A stretch of DNA of 26,414 nucleotides from Deltaproteobacteria bacterium (GCA_031278395.1 JAITKM010000011.1:1-26414), one strand, 5' to 3'. Counted from the stretch's first letter, positions 1 to 8,151 are shown. A program made the numbers and translations. The notes: a model not told the origin generated them from the letters alone.

Positions 1-140
1 TTATTTTATTTTTGATCTAGCTACTGTTTAGTTTCTAGCTTCGGGTGCATAAGAGAAACATTATCCTAGTGTCATTAGGTTCTATGTGGGTATTAATGGC
101 AGGATTACTTGGTTTCACTAACCACTAGCCACTTTCCCCA

Positions 141-265
141 TAGCACAGGTTTACTTTTATTTTACTTTTGTTTTTATATTTTTTTAGAAATTACAAAATA
201 ATTTAGTTTTCTGGAATTTTTTCTTTTTCTGTTTTTTTTCTAGACAAACAAAAGTAACCCTCACC
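141..265 (-). repeat. MITE-like inverted-repeat element, degenerate copy A
   Basis: The two ends are imperfect inverted repeats. The left end reads TAGCACAGGTTTACTTTT, and the right end read on the other strand is TGGTGAGGGTTACTTTT. The interior, read on the - strand, contains an AAATTATTTTGTAATTT block that matches the interior of the copies at 22243-22363 and 22501-22621. There is no coding capacity. It lies at the outer edge of the DGR template-like region. Its identity as a non-autonomous mobile repeat is inferred from the recurring ends; no transposase for it is visible in this window. Confidence 0.55.
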
Positions 266-325
266 ATGGGAAACTAGGGGGAACAGCAAAAGACAGTAAG
301 CACCTAAGAGCCAGAGGCTAGGTAG

Positions 326-547
326 CTAGCGATAGCACCTAACAGCGAAGTAAGCCGTCTTATTGTTGTTGTTGCTAGTATTCAGATTGCCACCGTAATT
401 GAAGTTCATGTTGTACGCGTTGTTACTGCTACCGCTATACTCCGTAGAACTCCAATAGTTGCCGTTGTTGCTCTGATTGTTGAAGCTACTGCTGTAATAG
501 TTGCCAGAATACGGCGCCTGAAACGCTAAGCTAAAACCAAATACTAG
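326..547 (-). repeat. Probable DGR template repeat (TR), Lcl_C/FGE-like C-terminus, non-coding
   Basis: Read on the - strand, this segment translates without a start codon, between an in-frame TAA (548-550) and a TAG (326-328). It resembles the variable C-terminus of Lcl_C/DUF1566-type DGR target proteins. GNYWSSTEYSGSS is followed by NAYNMNFNYGG and ends in FAVRCYR. Seventeen of its roughly 73 codons are Asn, mostly AAC. This is the signature of a template whose adenines are randomised when copied into a variable region. It sits about 290 bp from a DGR-type reverse transcriptase, which supports the call. It is unusual that the A-rich strand is opposite to the RT gene. The alternative is an orphaned 3' end of a target gene (a VR fragment). 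No second copy was seen in the window. Confidence 0.7.
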
Positions 548-651
548 TTAAGATATGATTTTTAATTTAAAAGAGACTTATCTCCTTTAAATTTAAATTC
601 TAATATTATTAGAATTTCATGGCTAGGTTTATCGCCCAGCACATATCTTGA
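548..651. other. Structured spacer between TR-like segment and RT
   Basis: An outer inverted repeat (TTAAGATATG at 548-557 with CATATCTTGA at 642-651) encloses two internal hairpins. The first is a long A/T-rich stem, arms 561-576 and 581-597 around a CTTA loop. The second is TTCTAAT/ATTAGAA at 598-614. Together they can fold as a multi-branched structure. It lies directly between the template-like segment and the RT gene. It could be part of the DGR template RNA, a bidirectional promoter or leader, or a retron-like structured RNA. The sequence alone does not separate these options. The rest of the gap (652-836) holds a tandem CTTATTAGA pair, a weak hairpin at 676-694 and no gene. Confidence 0.45.
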
Positions 652-836
652 CTTATTAGAAGGAAGGCTTATTAGATAGTTTTATATTAACTATTGGGCT
701 AGTAACAATAATCTAATTGGATAATTTATATCTTTAAAATTATTGAACCGCTAATAACTTACTCCTCTCCGTAGGGACACCTTGTGGCATAAATTGTGTT
801 GTTTGAAAAGATTTTTTTTATAGGAATTATGAACAC

Positions 837-2021
837 ATGAAAAAAGAAAAAACTAACAAGAATAGTTGGATTTATCCGCGTATGTTTAAGGCGTTTAAGG
901 AAGCACGACTTGGAAAAAGAAAAACAGCAAATGAGCAAAAGTTTGAACGACATCTGGCGATAAATATGTCGAAACTAATAGAAGAGGTAGAAAACAGAAC
1001 TTATAAACCAAGCCGTGGTATTGCTTTTATTACATTTGACCCAGTTATACGTGAAATTTTTGCAGCGCCATTTAGAGATAGAATTATCCATCATTTTCTT
1101 TATGATTTAGTTTATGAGTGGTGGGATAAGCATTTTATTTATGACAGTTATAGTTGCCGCTTAGGAAAAGGGAGTTTGCTGGGAATTAAGCGGTTGTATC
1201 ATCACATAATGAGTGTTTCAGAAAATGGGACAAAAGAGGCGTTTGTTTTAAAACTTGATTTGCAAGGATATTTTATGAGTTTGCCGCGCGGTAAGTTATT
1301 TAAGCAGGCGGATTGGGGGTTGAAAAAGCAGTTTCTTGAAAGAAAATTTTCGAGCAAGGGGGAGCGAATTGATTGTGAGAAGAAATATAAATTATGTAGA
1401 TTTTTGTGGCGGAAGATTATTTTTGATAATCCAATAGAGGGGGTAACAGTAAAAGGGAAAAAGTCGGATTGGGAAGCATTGCCGAAAAGTAAAAGCATGT
1501 TTCATGCGAAAAAAGGCTGCGGCATTGTTATTGGAAATTTAACATCGCAACTACTTTCTAATATATATTTGGATTTATTGGATAGGTTTGTTGTCTATGA
1601 ACTTGGGTGTAAGCATTATGGAAGGTATGTTGATGATTTTTATTTAGTTTCTACGAGTAAAGAACAGTTATTGGATTTTAAAGTTAGGATTTGTAATTTT
1701 TTAATAAGTATAGCCGTTAAGCTGCATCCAAAGAAACAATATTTGCAAGAGGTGTCAAAGGGCGTTTTGTTTTTGGGAGCAGTAGTTTATCCGTTTAGAA
1801 TATTTTCAGGACGGCGTCTTAAAAAAGGTTTTTGTCGTGAGTTGTTTCATAGTGATGATGAGGGAGAAGATAGTAATAAAATAAATGCCAGCTTGGTTTC
1901 TTATCGCGGTATGATAAAGCATTTTAAATATAAAAAACTAGAAGAAAGGGTAAGGCGTGCCAAAGCGCGTAAGTGTGTCCAGCAAACAATGCAAAACGTC
2001 TCACCACGGATACAGGGGTAG
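837..2021 (+). CDS. DGR-type reverse transcriptase
   Basis: This 394-aa RNA-directed DNA polymerase should copy a template RNA into adenine-mutagenised cDNA that replaces a variable region in a target gene. The family pattern is clear. AAPFRDRIIHH lies at residues 76-86 and IYDSYSCRLGKG at 101-112. KLDLQGYF holds the first catalytic Asp (D141). VIGNLTSQLLSNIYL is at 231-245, and the YVDD catalytic box is at 264-267. The GNLTSQ block and RDR..HH are typical of DGR RTs rather than group II intron maturases; there is no X/thumb-plus-endonuclease extension. Length is normal for the family. A tiny reading frame (829-840, Met-Asn-Thr-stop) overlaps the start. No Avd-like helical-bundle accessory gene was found nearby. 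The gene ends 6 bp from the convergent gene at 2028. Confidence 0.88.
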   Translation: MKKEKTNKNSWIYPRMFKAFKEARLGKRKTANEQKFERHLAINMSKLIEEVENRTYKPSRGIAFITFDPVIREIFAAPFRDRIIHHFLYDLVYEWWDKHFIYDSYSCRLGKGSLLGIKRLYHHIMSVSENGTKEAFVLKLDLQGYFMSLPRGKLFKQADWGLKKQFLERKFSSKGERIDCEKKYKLCRFLWRKIIFDNPIEGVTVKGKKSDWEALPKSKSMFHAKKGCGIVIGNLTSQLLSNIYLDLLDRFVVYELGCKHYGRYVDDFYLVSTSKEQLLDFKVRICNFLISIAVKLHPKKQYLQEVSKGVLFLGAVVYPFRIFSGRRLKKGFCRELFHSDDEGEDSNKINASLVSYRGMIKHFKYKKLEERVRRAKARKCVQQTMQNVSPRIQG

Positions 2022-2027
2022 TTTTAT

Positions 2028-2465
2028 TTATTTCACACCGTTCTGGCGTTTTGAATTTTTATGACGCGCTGGACGTTGGTGAGGAGCGCCAGAATGATAG
2101 CGTTTTGAGCTCTGGCGATACATTGGGTAATGATAATTATATGGTGGATAATAAAAGTAAAAATTGTAATTATTATTGTAAGGGTAGGCTGAAGCATTGC
2201 CAAAAACTGATAAATAAGACTGATCACCGTTATAATATTCAACGTTTTCGTAATAGTCCTCAAGGTTATAGTTCATCAATTGAGTTGGATCTTTTAATTT
2301 ATAATCTGTTCTCGTCGTGTAGTAACGATTAGCCTGTGAAGATGTGGAAGATGATGAAGTTGTTATTTGATTAACAGCTTGTTCTTGTGCAGCCACAAGC
2401 TCAACCCAGGCTAAAATTAATGTTACAAGCAAAATAGCAAATCTATAGTTAAATTTTATATTCAT
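2028..2465 (-). CDS. Small secreted Tyr/Asn-rich protein of unknown function
   Basis: This 145-aa product has a clear Sec signal peptide (residues 1 to about 26, hydrophobic core ILLVTLILAWVEL, ending in VAA). The mature part is low in hydrophobic residues. It begins with a Ser/Thr stretch. From about residue 60 to 115 it is very rich in Tyr, Asn and Pro, with blocks such as YNNNYNFYFYYPPYNYHYP. The tail is basic, with Lys, Arg and His. I do not recognise a family. It begins 12 bp after the stop of the PBP gene, so it is the last gene of the recO-PBP operon and may act at the cell envelope. The aromatic-rich repeats resemble those of surface or matrix-binding proteins, but this is only a compositional impression. 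Confidence 0.65.
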   Translation of the reverse strand: MNIKFNYRFAILLVTLILAWVELVAAQEQAVNQITTSSSSTSSQANRYYTTRTDYKLKDPTQLMNYNLEDYYENVEYYNGDQSYLSVFGNASAYPYNNNYNFYFYYPPYNYHYPMYRQSSKRYHSGAPHQRPARHKNSKRQNGVK

Positions 2466-2477
2466 AAATCGTTAGGC

Positions 2478-5021
2478 TTAATTCCACAATTTGTCCCACC
2501 AGCTTTTTTCTCTTTCTAAATTAGGAGGCGGCGTTTGCGCAGGTCTATTGGGGGTCGGCGAATGATAATCTGTTTCTGACTTATGTTGCCGCGACTGTCT
2601 TAAGGTTCTTAGATATTTTTCGTCATCACAATAAATTGTCGGCTCTGTGCCACTAACAAAAATCTCTTGAATACCATAATTACTTCCGCAATTCTTCGAC
2701 CACAATAAACCAGTGTCAAGATCAATAACCCTAAAAATTACACCTTCTGGAATGTCAAAATCCGCACCCGGCTCCATATGCGAAATACACTTCATGTATT
2801 CCGCCCAAATCGGTGCCGCCGCCTGCCCACCCGCTAAACCAAGCTGCTTGTTATTATCCAAACCGACCCAAACAGTTGCAAGATGCGTCGGCGTAAAACC
2901 AACAAACCAGGCATCACGAGAATCATTACTAGTTCCTGTCTTACCCGCTGCTGGAAGGTTAAATCCAAGCGTGCGAATTATATGTCCCGTACCTTGTTCT
3001 ATTACAGAACGTAAGATGTCTATTAAAACAAAAACAGCGGCAGGATTTGCAACCTGTTGCGGATTAGCTTTAGCAGTAAATAATGACGCATTATCATCAG
3101 CTATCAGAGTATAAGCAAGAATATCGTCAATTTTACCATAATTAGCTAAAGCCAAATAAGCTTGGGTTAATTCTAACGGCGAAACATCACCAGCCCCCAG
3201 AACTATTGAAGGCACTGCCGGTAAATCATTCCCAAAATTAAATAAAGCTGCAGTTTTTAAAATCGCCTCAATTCCAATTTTTCTACCTAATTCAACTGTC
3301 GGTATATTTAGAGAACGGGCTAATGCTGTGCGAAAGGTAACCTCACCACGAAAGTTATTATCAAAATTCTTAGGCTCCCAATAACCTCCAGGCACTTTAA
3401 TCGAGATTGGCTCATCCAACAAAATATTTGTTGTTTTAGCCGGCTTGTAATCATTAAGTTCACCATCTAAAGCGGTTAAATAGACAAAGGGCTTGAAAGT
3501 TGAACCAGGCTGACGTTTGGCCATACTAATTCGTTCAAACTGATTTTTACTATAATCCCGCCCCCCAACATATGAACGAATTTGTCGGTCTTGAACTGAA
3601 ACACCTAATAAAATAGCTTGCAGGCTGGATAACTTTTTGAGTCTTGGATATTGCTTTTCTAATTTTTGTAGTCCGTTAGTTATAGCTTCTTGGGCACACT
3701 TTTGATATGCCGTATCAAGACCAGTATAAATTTTAATTGAACGCAACTCTGGTTTGAGAGTTGCAAACCGGCTTTCAATATCTTTTCTAAGAAAATCTAA
3801 AAAGTATGGGGCCTGCCTGACATAACGCTGTTGCGTTGAAACTTTTAGTTCTTCTTTTAAGGCAGCATTATACTGAACCTCGTCAATAAATTTAAGCTCC
3901 TTCATTTTAGCTAAGGCAATATTGCGCCTTTTCTCTGCACTTTTGGGATAGCGACGCGGTGAATAACTCGACGGAGCCTTTATCACTCCAGCTAATATTG
4001 CTGCCTCTGAAATAGAAATTTTTTGCACATCCTTATCGAAAAATGCCAGAGAGGCTTCAGCAAAACCGTAAATAGCAGTAAAACCTTCTTGCCCTAAGAA
4101 AATTTCATTTAGATAAAGTTCCAGTATTTCATCTTTGGAGAGTGACATTTCTAGTAGAATAGCATTAAAGGCTTCAGCTAGTTTACGAGAAAAAGATTTT
4201 TGATTACTGTAAAAAAGGGCTTTAATTAACTGCTGCGTAATAGTAGAAGCGCCTTGTTTGATTTCTCCTTCCGCAAGATTCACAAAACTAGCTCGCCCAA
4301 TAGCAATCGGGTCAACGCCAAAGTGCTGATAAAATCTTTCGTCCTCAACTGCAAGAATGGCGTTAATTAAGTGTGGTGGAAAATCTTTGAGCGGGACGGC
4401 TTTTGAAGCTCGAACTGTGTGCTGGTCGTCATAAAATGAAAGTAACTCTGACTCAAGCACGATACTGGTTAAATGAGACTTATATTTTCCATCCAAAATT
4501 TGCGTAACCTTGTTGTCGGAGATGCTTAATTCAAACAAACGTTCTGGTTGCAGTGCGCCGTTAATAGTTCTAGTTGCTCTGGAATATATTAATAAATTTG
4601 TTTCATCTACAAAATACTGCCCAGCTGCACTTGGTAGCCCGTTAACTCGTTGATAGGTAAGGCGTTCAAGTCGTTCTAAAACTTGTAATTGTTGAAGATC
4701 AGCGCCAATTGAAATTTCAACTATGCGCCCAAGCACCATGGAGTCTAAGAGAAACCTCCGATTTTCTACTTTTGCAAATAATTCTTTTTTAACCTGTGAA
4801 GAATATATCAGGCAAAAACCAAAAACTAAGATACTAAACAAAACTAGCATTTTAAAGACAGAAAAACTTATTAAGTGTTTTTGTTTTTGGGAAAAATCAT
4901 CGAAAAGCAACTTGTTAGTTTTAGAATATTTCTGTGTAACAATTTTGGCTAAGGGTAGTGATTTATTTTTTGGCGATAATCTTTTTTTTAGTGAAGTATT
5001 CTTATTTTTCTTATTTGCCAT
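2478..5021 (-). CDS. mrcB: Bifunctional class A penicillin-binding protein, PBP1B-like
   Basis: This 847-aa inner-membrane enzyme polymerises lipid II into glycan strands and crosslinks the peptides. After a basic cytoplasmic tail, one membrane segment lies at about residues 51-75. The region at about 88-175 resembles the UB2H domain of PBP1B, which binds the outer-membrane activator LpoB in Enterobacteria. The GT51 glycosyltransferase follows, with VEDERFYQHFG (catalytic Glu 226), GASTITQQ, and the second Glu in the EMSLSKDEILE helix. The transpeptidase has all three motifs: STFK (507-510), SLN (570-572) and KTG (694-696). Length is typical. It starts 16 bp after recO and looks co-transcribed with it. 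The PBP1B rather than PBP1A assignment rests on the UB2H-like linker. Confidence 0.93.
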   Translation of the reverse strand: MANKKNKNTSLKKRLSPKNKSLPLAKIVTQKYSKTNKLLFDDFSQKQKHLISFSVFKMLVLFSILVFGFCLIYSSQVKKELFAKVENRRFLLDSMVLGRIVEISIGADLQQLQVLERLERLTYQRVNGLPSAAGQYFVDETNLLIYSRATRTINGALQPERLFELSISDNKVTQILDGKYKSHLTSIVLESELLSFYDDQHTVRASKAVPLKDFPPHLINAILAVEDERFYQHFGVDPIAIGRASFVNLAEGEIKQGASTITQQLIKALFYSNQKSFSRKLAEAFNAILLEMSLSKDEILELYLNEIFLGQEGFTAIYGFAEASLAFFDKDVQKISISEAAILAGVIKAPSSYSPRRYPKSAEKRRNIALAKMKELKFIDEVQYNAALKEELKVSTQQRYVRQAPYFLDFLRKDIESRFATLKPELRSIKIYTGLDTAYQKCAQEAITNGLQKLEKQYPRLKKLSSLQAILLGVSVQDRQIRSYVGGRDYSKNQFERISMAKRQPGSTFKPFVYLTALDGELNDYKPAKTTNILLDEPISIKVPGGYWEPKNFDNNFRGEVTFRTALARSLNIPTVELGRKIGIEAILKTAALFNFGNDLPAVPSIVLGAGDVSPLELTQAYLALANYGKIDDILAYTLIADDNASLFTAKANPQQVANPAAVFVLIDILRSVIEQGTGHIIRTLGFNLPAAGKTGTSNDSRDAWFVGFTPTHLATVWVGLDNNKQLGLAGGQAAAPIWAEYMKCISHMEPGADFDIPEGVIFRVIDLDTGLLWSKNCGSNYGIQEIFVSGTEPTIYCDDEKYLRTLRQSRQHKSETDYHSPTPNRPAQTPPPNLEREKSWWDKLWN

Positions 5022-5037
5022 GGGAAACGGCTATACA

Positions 5038-5706
5038 CTAATTTAAAATATTAAACAACTCTTGAGCTGTTTTAAGACGCCTATTGAGAACAATTTCGAG
5101 AAATTCAACCAAAAAAGAAAAACCATTTTTAATAAGTTCAAGGTTGTCAAACAAAATCGGAGAATTAAAATCTAGCATTTTGCTAAACCAAATTTTAATA
5201 TCCAGTTCCTTAACATTAACCAGCTGGTTTTTATATTCAGTCGGATTGTAGCCCGCGAGATTTAAAATCATCAGCGTAAAATAAATCACGACACAAAAAC
5301 ATTGTGTTTCGTTCACTTCTTTTTTATTAATGTTATTTAAAGTATGATAAAGCGGATTAAAAAATTTAGCAGTCTCAACTTCGCCCTCAAAAGAAAAAAG
5401 ATTACAGATTTCAAGACAGAAAGTAGAAAGTGTAAATCTGGTAATGTCTTCTCGTAAAGTATGCCAAATAATTTTTTTAGAAATATTGCGAATTACGTAA
5501 AGCTCAGAGCTAGGACGCGGAGGACTTAATTCAAAGACAGCGCATTCAAGTAAATCAGGCGAGCCGGCAGAGCGTCTGCTTGCAACTCTTGCTCCATATG
5601 AAACGGCTTTGAGCTTGCCTAAGTCTCTGGAGAGTAGGGTCAAAATTAAATCGGCTTCTTTGAGAGCAAATTTATTAATTATTATAGCTGGCGAAGATTC
5701 AAACAT
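5038..5706 (-). CDS. recO: DNA repair protein RecO
   Basis: This 222-aa protein is the expected size for RecO, which anneals ssDNA and, with RecR, loads RecA onto SSB-coated gaps. The N-terminal OB-fold is recognisable: a short strand with IIINKFALKEADLILTLLSR, then GKLKAVSYGAR, the classical RecO opening. A helical C-terminal domain follows. The usual Cys zinc-finger motif of many RecO proteins is not evident; only scattered cysteines occur. It is the first gene of the - strand operon with the PBP and the small secreted protein. The start ATG at 5706 begins the conserved OB-fold at the right distance, so no longer start is needed. Confidence 0.85.
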   Translation of the reverse strand: MFESSPAIIINKFALKEADLILTLLSRDLGKLKAVSYGARVASRRSAGSPDLLECAVFELSPPRPSSELYVIRNISKKIIWHTLREDITRFTLSTFCLEICNLFSFEGEVETAKFFNPLYHTLNNINKKEVNETQCFCVVIYFTLMILNLAGYNPTEYKNQLVNVKELDIKIWFSKMLDFNSPILFDNLELIKNGFSFLVEFLEIVLNRRLKTAQELFNILN

Positions 5707-6022
5707 AAAAATTTTACTAATTTTGAGAAGCTATCCGTATCAAAAATGAGATGCAACAGCAATAAAAAAATAATAGGAGAGACAAGTTTTAAATGTTACA
5801 CACTACTACTAACGTTTTTAAAATTATGACGAAGGGTTAAACAGTTATAATCATCATATACTTAGAATTTAATAGATCTGGCGGGGCTAAACGCTTATTA
5901 GGGAAATTGATTTTATGGTATTTCTAAGTATAATTTTTTTATATCTTGATTTTAGCTATCTTTAAAGCTACAAGCAGTCCGCGTTAGAAAAAATATTATA
6001 TTAAAAATTTCAGGAGCTAATT
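5707..6022 (+). promoter_or_regulatory. Divergent intergenic region with nested inverted-repeat leader
   Basis: This 316-bp divergent gap lies between recO and the YtkA-like gene. An 11-bp inverted repeat (arms near 5857-5867 and 5922-5932, ATACTTAGAA/TTCTAAGTAT) encloses a second pair (TAATA/TATTA) and an inner GCG/CGC pair around 5880-5893. This gives a nested, riboswitch-sized fold of about 76 nt upstream of the + strand operon. A further small hairpin (TAGCT/AGCTA) follows near 5955. A good ribosome binding site, CAGGAGC, precedes the ATG at 6023. I do not recognise a known riboswitch class. No gene is visible in the gap. Confidence 0.4.
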
Positions 6023-6499
6023 ATGAATAAAATATTTTACACAGTTTTGTTGGCAGTTGGATTTGCTACCTATGTTCACGCTTGTCCGACCTGCGAAAAA
6101 CATAAACATCCGGCAGCTCAACAGAAAATAACAGAAGTTCACGCCAAAAATTCAGTTCAGCCAACACTTTTAAAAGAAGGTCAGAAAATTATAATTAATG
6201 ATAGTTATTCATTTAAATACAACTTTGCAGAAAAGCCCAAAATGGGACAGTCAGTTTTAAAAATTCAAGTTTTAGATGCTAATGGAAAAACCAGTAGTAA
6301 TCTTAAAATCTCAGCAACATATGACATGCCATCAATGCGCGGACACCACGCAACGAAAGTTGATTTGATCCAAAAAAATAAAAAAGGCGTTTACTTATTA
6401 CCAGTCAATTTTGTGATGCAGGGCGACTGGGAAATTGTCTTGACTTTCAAAGACACTGACAAAAATATTTTTGTTGGAGTAATAAACTTAGAAATCTAA
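6023..6499 (+). CDS. YtkA-like periplasmic protein
   Basis: This 158-aa protein has an N-terminal signal peptide (hydrophobic TVLLAVGFATYV, cleavage near HA), followed immediately by CPTC at residues 21-24 and a His/Lys-rich segment. The C-terminal two thirds resemble the YtkA-like/FixH-type Ig-fold domain: YDMPSMRGHHA (residues 100-110), then a strand with GVYLLPVNFVMQGDWEI. The Met/His cluster and CxxC suggest a metal (copper-like) site, but this is inference. Ten bases separate it from the beta-barrel gene, so it heads an operon of exported proteins. The ribosome binding site is strong. It may be a periplasmic metal or redox partner of the downstream barrel and FMN_bind-like proteins. Confidence 0.72.
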   Translation: MNKIFYTVLLAVGFATYVHACPTCEKHKHPAAQQKITEVHAKNSVQPTLLKEGQKIIINDSYSFKYNFAEKPKMGQSVLKIQVLDANGKTSSNLKISATYDMPSMRGHHATKVDLIQKNKKGVYLLPVNFVMQGDWEIVLTFKDTDKNIFVGVINLEI

Positions 6500-6509
6500 T
6501 TTTTATCCA

Positions 6510-7514
6510 GTGCATTACAAGTTAAATTTAAAATATCTTAGTTTACTGGTCTTGCTTTTATTTCCGTTAAGTAGTTTTGCCGGCAATAGTCTGCTTTATT
6601 TTGAAGCTCAAGGCGTAGCTGGATATTCAACCAAAGATGATGTAATTTATCGCTCCGCACACTCCGCCGATGTAATGCAAAAAAATTCTCTTGGACTGGA
6701 TTATATTCAAAAATTTTCGGGAGCAACTGGAGATTTGGCAACACTCTATTTTCAAGGACGGTTAGCCTATAATCATGACCACAGTGAAACACAAAATGCT
6801 GACAAAATTCAGGCTCAACTTTATAATGCATATCTCAAAGTTAAAACTCCTATAGCCAATATCTGGGGCGGACATAATAAACCCACCTTTGGACTGGCTA
6901 GCTACTTGGACAATCACGCGGACTTACTTCAGCCACTTAATATGTATGGTTTGGGTTTTGATCGCGATTGGGGAGTTGGATTTAATCGAGATTTTCAAAA
7001 TGGCGATTGGGCATTGGCTTTAACAACAGGAAGCGGTGGACGGCTGCGCACGCGCGGTAATTGGCTAATTACTTCTAGGGCTAGCCTAGGAATTTTAAAC
7101 GTTGATAACTATAACCTCGGTTTTTCATTTATGGGCGGAGAAATGCTGGAGGTTATGGGTTATGAACTAATGGATACCGAACCCAAGCAGGTTGCTCTAG
7201 CTGGGATTGATTTTGCGTTTAATCATGAAGAGTTTGAGCATAAAGTGGAACTTGATGCGGGTAGTATGGCAGACGAGCTAGCTTGGGCTGGTTTCTACCG
7301 TCTTAGCGTAAATTTTTTAGAAGAAAATCGGCTTAAGCTTGAAGCCCAATATGTTGGCGTCAAAAATATGGGGCAGAATAATAATTATTTAGGCGCTGGA
7401 GTTAGTTATCGCATTAACTCGGATTTGACAGCTAGGCTCATGCACGAGTGGGACTATCGCACAACTGAAAAACGCTTTGTGGGTCAAGTTTATTGGTATT
7501 GGAATGTAATATAA
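6510..7514 (+). CDS. Porin-like outer-membrane beta-barrel protein
   Basis: This 334-aa protein starts at GTG and has a classical signal peptide (LSLLVLLLFPLSSFAG). The mature part consists of alternating hydrophobic/polar strands with Gly/Asn turns. It ends in an aromatic-rich strand, FVGQVYWYWNVI, as expected of an outer-membrane barrel. WGGHNKPTFGLASYLDNHADLLQP near residues 118-142 (interrupted by turns) resembles the plug/constriction region of porin-type proteins. I cannot name a substrate. It lies between the YtkA-like and FMN_bind-like genes with gaps of 10 and 13 bp, so all three are probably co-transcribed and act in the envelope. Confidence 0.7.
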   Translation: MHYKLNLKYLSLLVLLLFPLSSFAGNSLLYFEAQGVAGYSTKDDVIYRSAHSADVMQKNSLGLDYIQKFSGATGDLATLYFQGRLAYNHDHSETQNADKIQAQLYNAYLKVKTPIANIWGGHNKPTFGLASYLDNHADLLQPLNMYGLGFDRDWGVGFNRDFQNGDWALALTTGSGGRLRTRGNWLITSRASLGILNVDNYNLGFSFMGGEMLEVMGYELMDTEPKQVALAGIDFAFNHEEFEHKVELDAGSMADELAWAGFYRLSVNFLEENRLKLEAQYVGVKNMGQNNNYLGAGVSYRINSDLTARLMHEWDYRTTEKRFVGQVYWYWNVI

Positions 7515-7527
7515 TTGCAAGTTAATT

Positions 7528-8151
7528 ATGAAATATTTGAAATTAAATTTTTGGCTACTTTGGGGATTAATATTGTTCACTGCAAAAAGCGCGGTTGCGG
7601 CTGTGGGTTGTGATTTAAATGACCCTGATAGAGACGTTAAACGTTTTTTTCCAGAATCAACCGGATATAAAACTAGTTATGAATCTGTCTTAAAATCTGG
7701 TGGAGATGCTTTATTAAAAGCTGTCGAACAACAACTAGGCGATGAATTTCAAGGCTTATACGAAACCATTGATGTACCTTATACAATTTACACCATTTAC
7801 AAGGATCAAGAAATTATCGGTTATATTCACGGCATTAACCAAAAAGGACAATATGGCGGCTTACAAGTTTTTTTAATTTATAACATTCAGGGAATGATCT
7901 CTGGCTTTTACTACCAAAAACTTACTTCAAGAAAAGCTAAAGAATTACGCGCGCCAGAGTTTGCTAAACAGTTTGTAGGATTAAGTTTAGAGGATTTTAA
8001 AGATTATAATCCTCAGACAGGAAAAAGTAATAACTTAAAAATAAACGCTATCCAAAATCCTAATTCTGAAAGCGAGGTTGATTTTTTAGCCACCTTGCGT
8101 GCAGTAAAAAAGAATTTGATTTTAATGAAAATTTTTGTTTTTAAAAATTAA
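7528..8151 (+). CDS. Exported FMN_bind-like domain protein
   Basis: This 207-aa protein has a signal peptide (LNFWLLWGLILFTAKSAVAA). The central region resembles FMN_bind domains of the NqrC/RnfG type. A strand with YTIYKDQEIIGYIHG is followed by GGLQVFLIYNIQGMISGFYY, then FAKQFVGLSLEDF. The SGAT[ST] motif that carries covalent FMN in NqrC/RnfG is not present. At the corresponding place the sequence reads NPNSESEVDF, so covalent attachment by ApbE is unlikely. It may bind flavin non-covalently or not at all. It is the third gene of the exported-protein operon and precedes lptD. The family assignment comes from overall pattern and is moderate. Confidence 0.55.
   Translation: MKYLKLNFWLLWGLILFTAKSAVAAVGCDLNDPDRDVKRFFPESTGYKTSYESVLKSGGDALLKAVEQQLGDEFQGLYETIDVPYTIYTIYKDQEIIGYIHGINQKGQYGGLQVFLIYNIQGMISGFYYQKLTSRKAKELRAPEFAKQFVGLSLEDFKDYNPQTGKSNNLKINAIQNPNSESEVDFLATLRAVKKNLILMKIFVFKN

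Noticed and set aside
548-651. Retron ncRNA (msr-msd) for the RT
   Set aside because: The RT motifs (RDRxxHH, IGNLTSQ, YVDD) are of DGR type and a TR-like segment is present. A retron reading is kept only as a remark.
2033-2263. A 76-codon - strand frame inside the secreted-protein gene
   Set aside because: It is an out-of-frame shadow of the gene with the signal peptide.
1973-2332. A 119-codon + strand frame after the RT, considered as an Avd-like accessory gene
   Set aside because: It lies antisense to the secreted-protein gene at 2028-2465, which has a signal peptide and operon context. Its translation shows no helical-bundle pattern.
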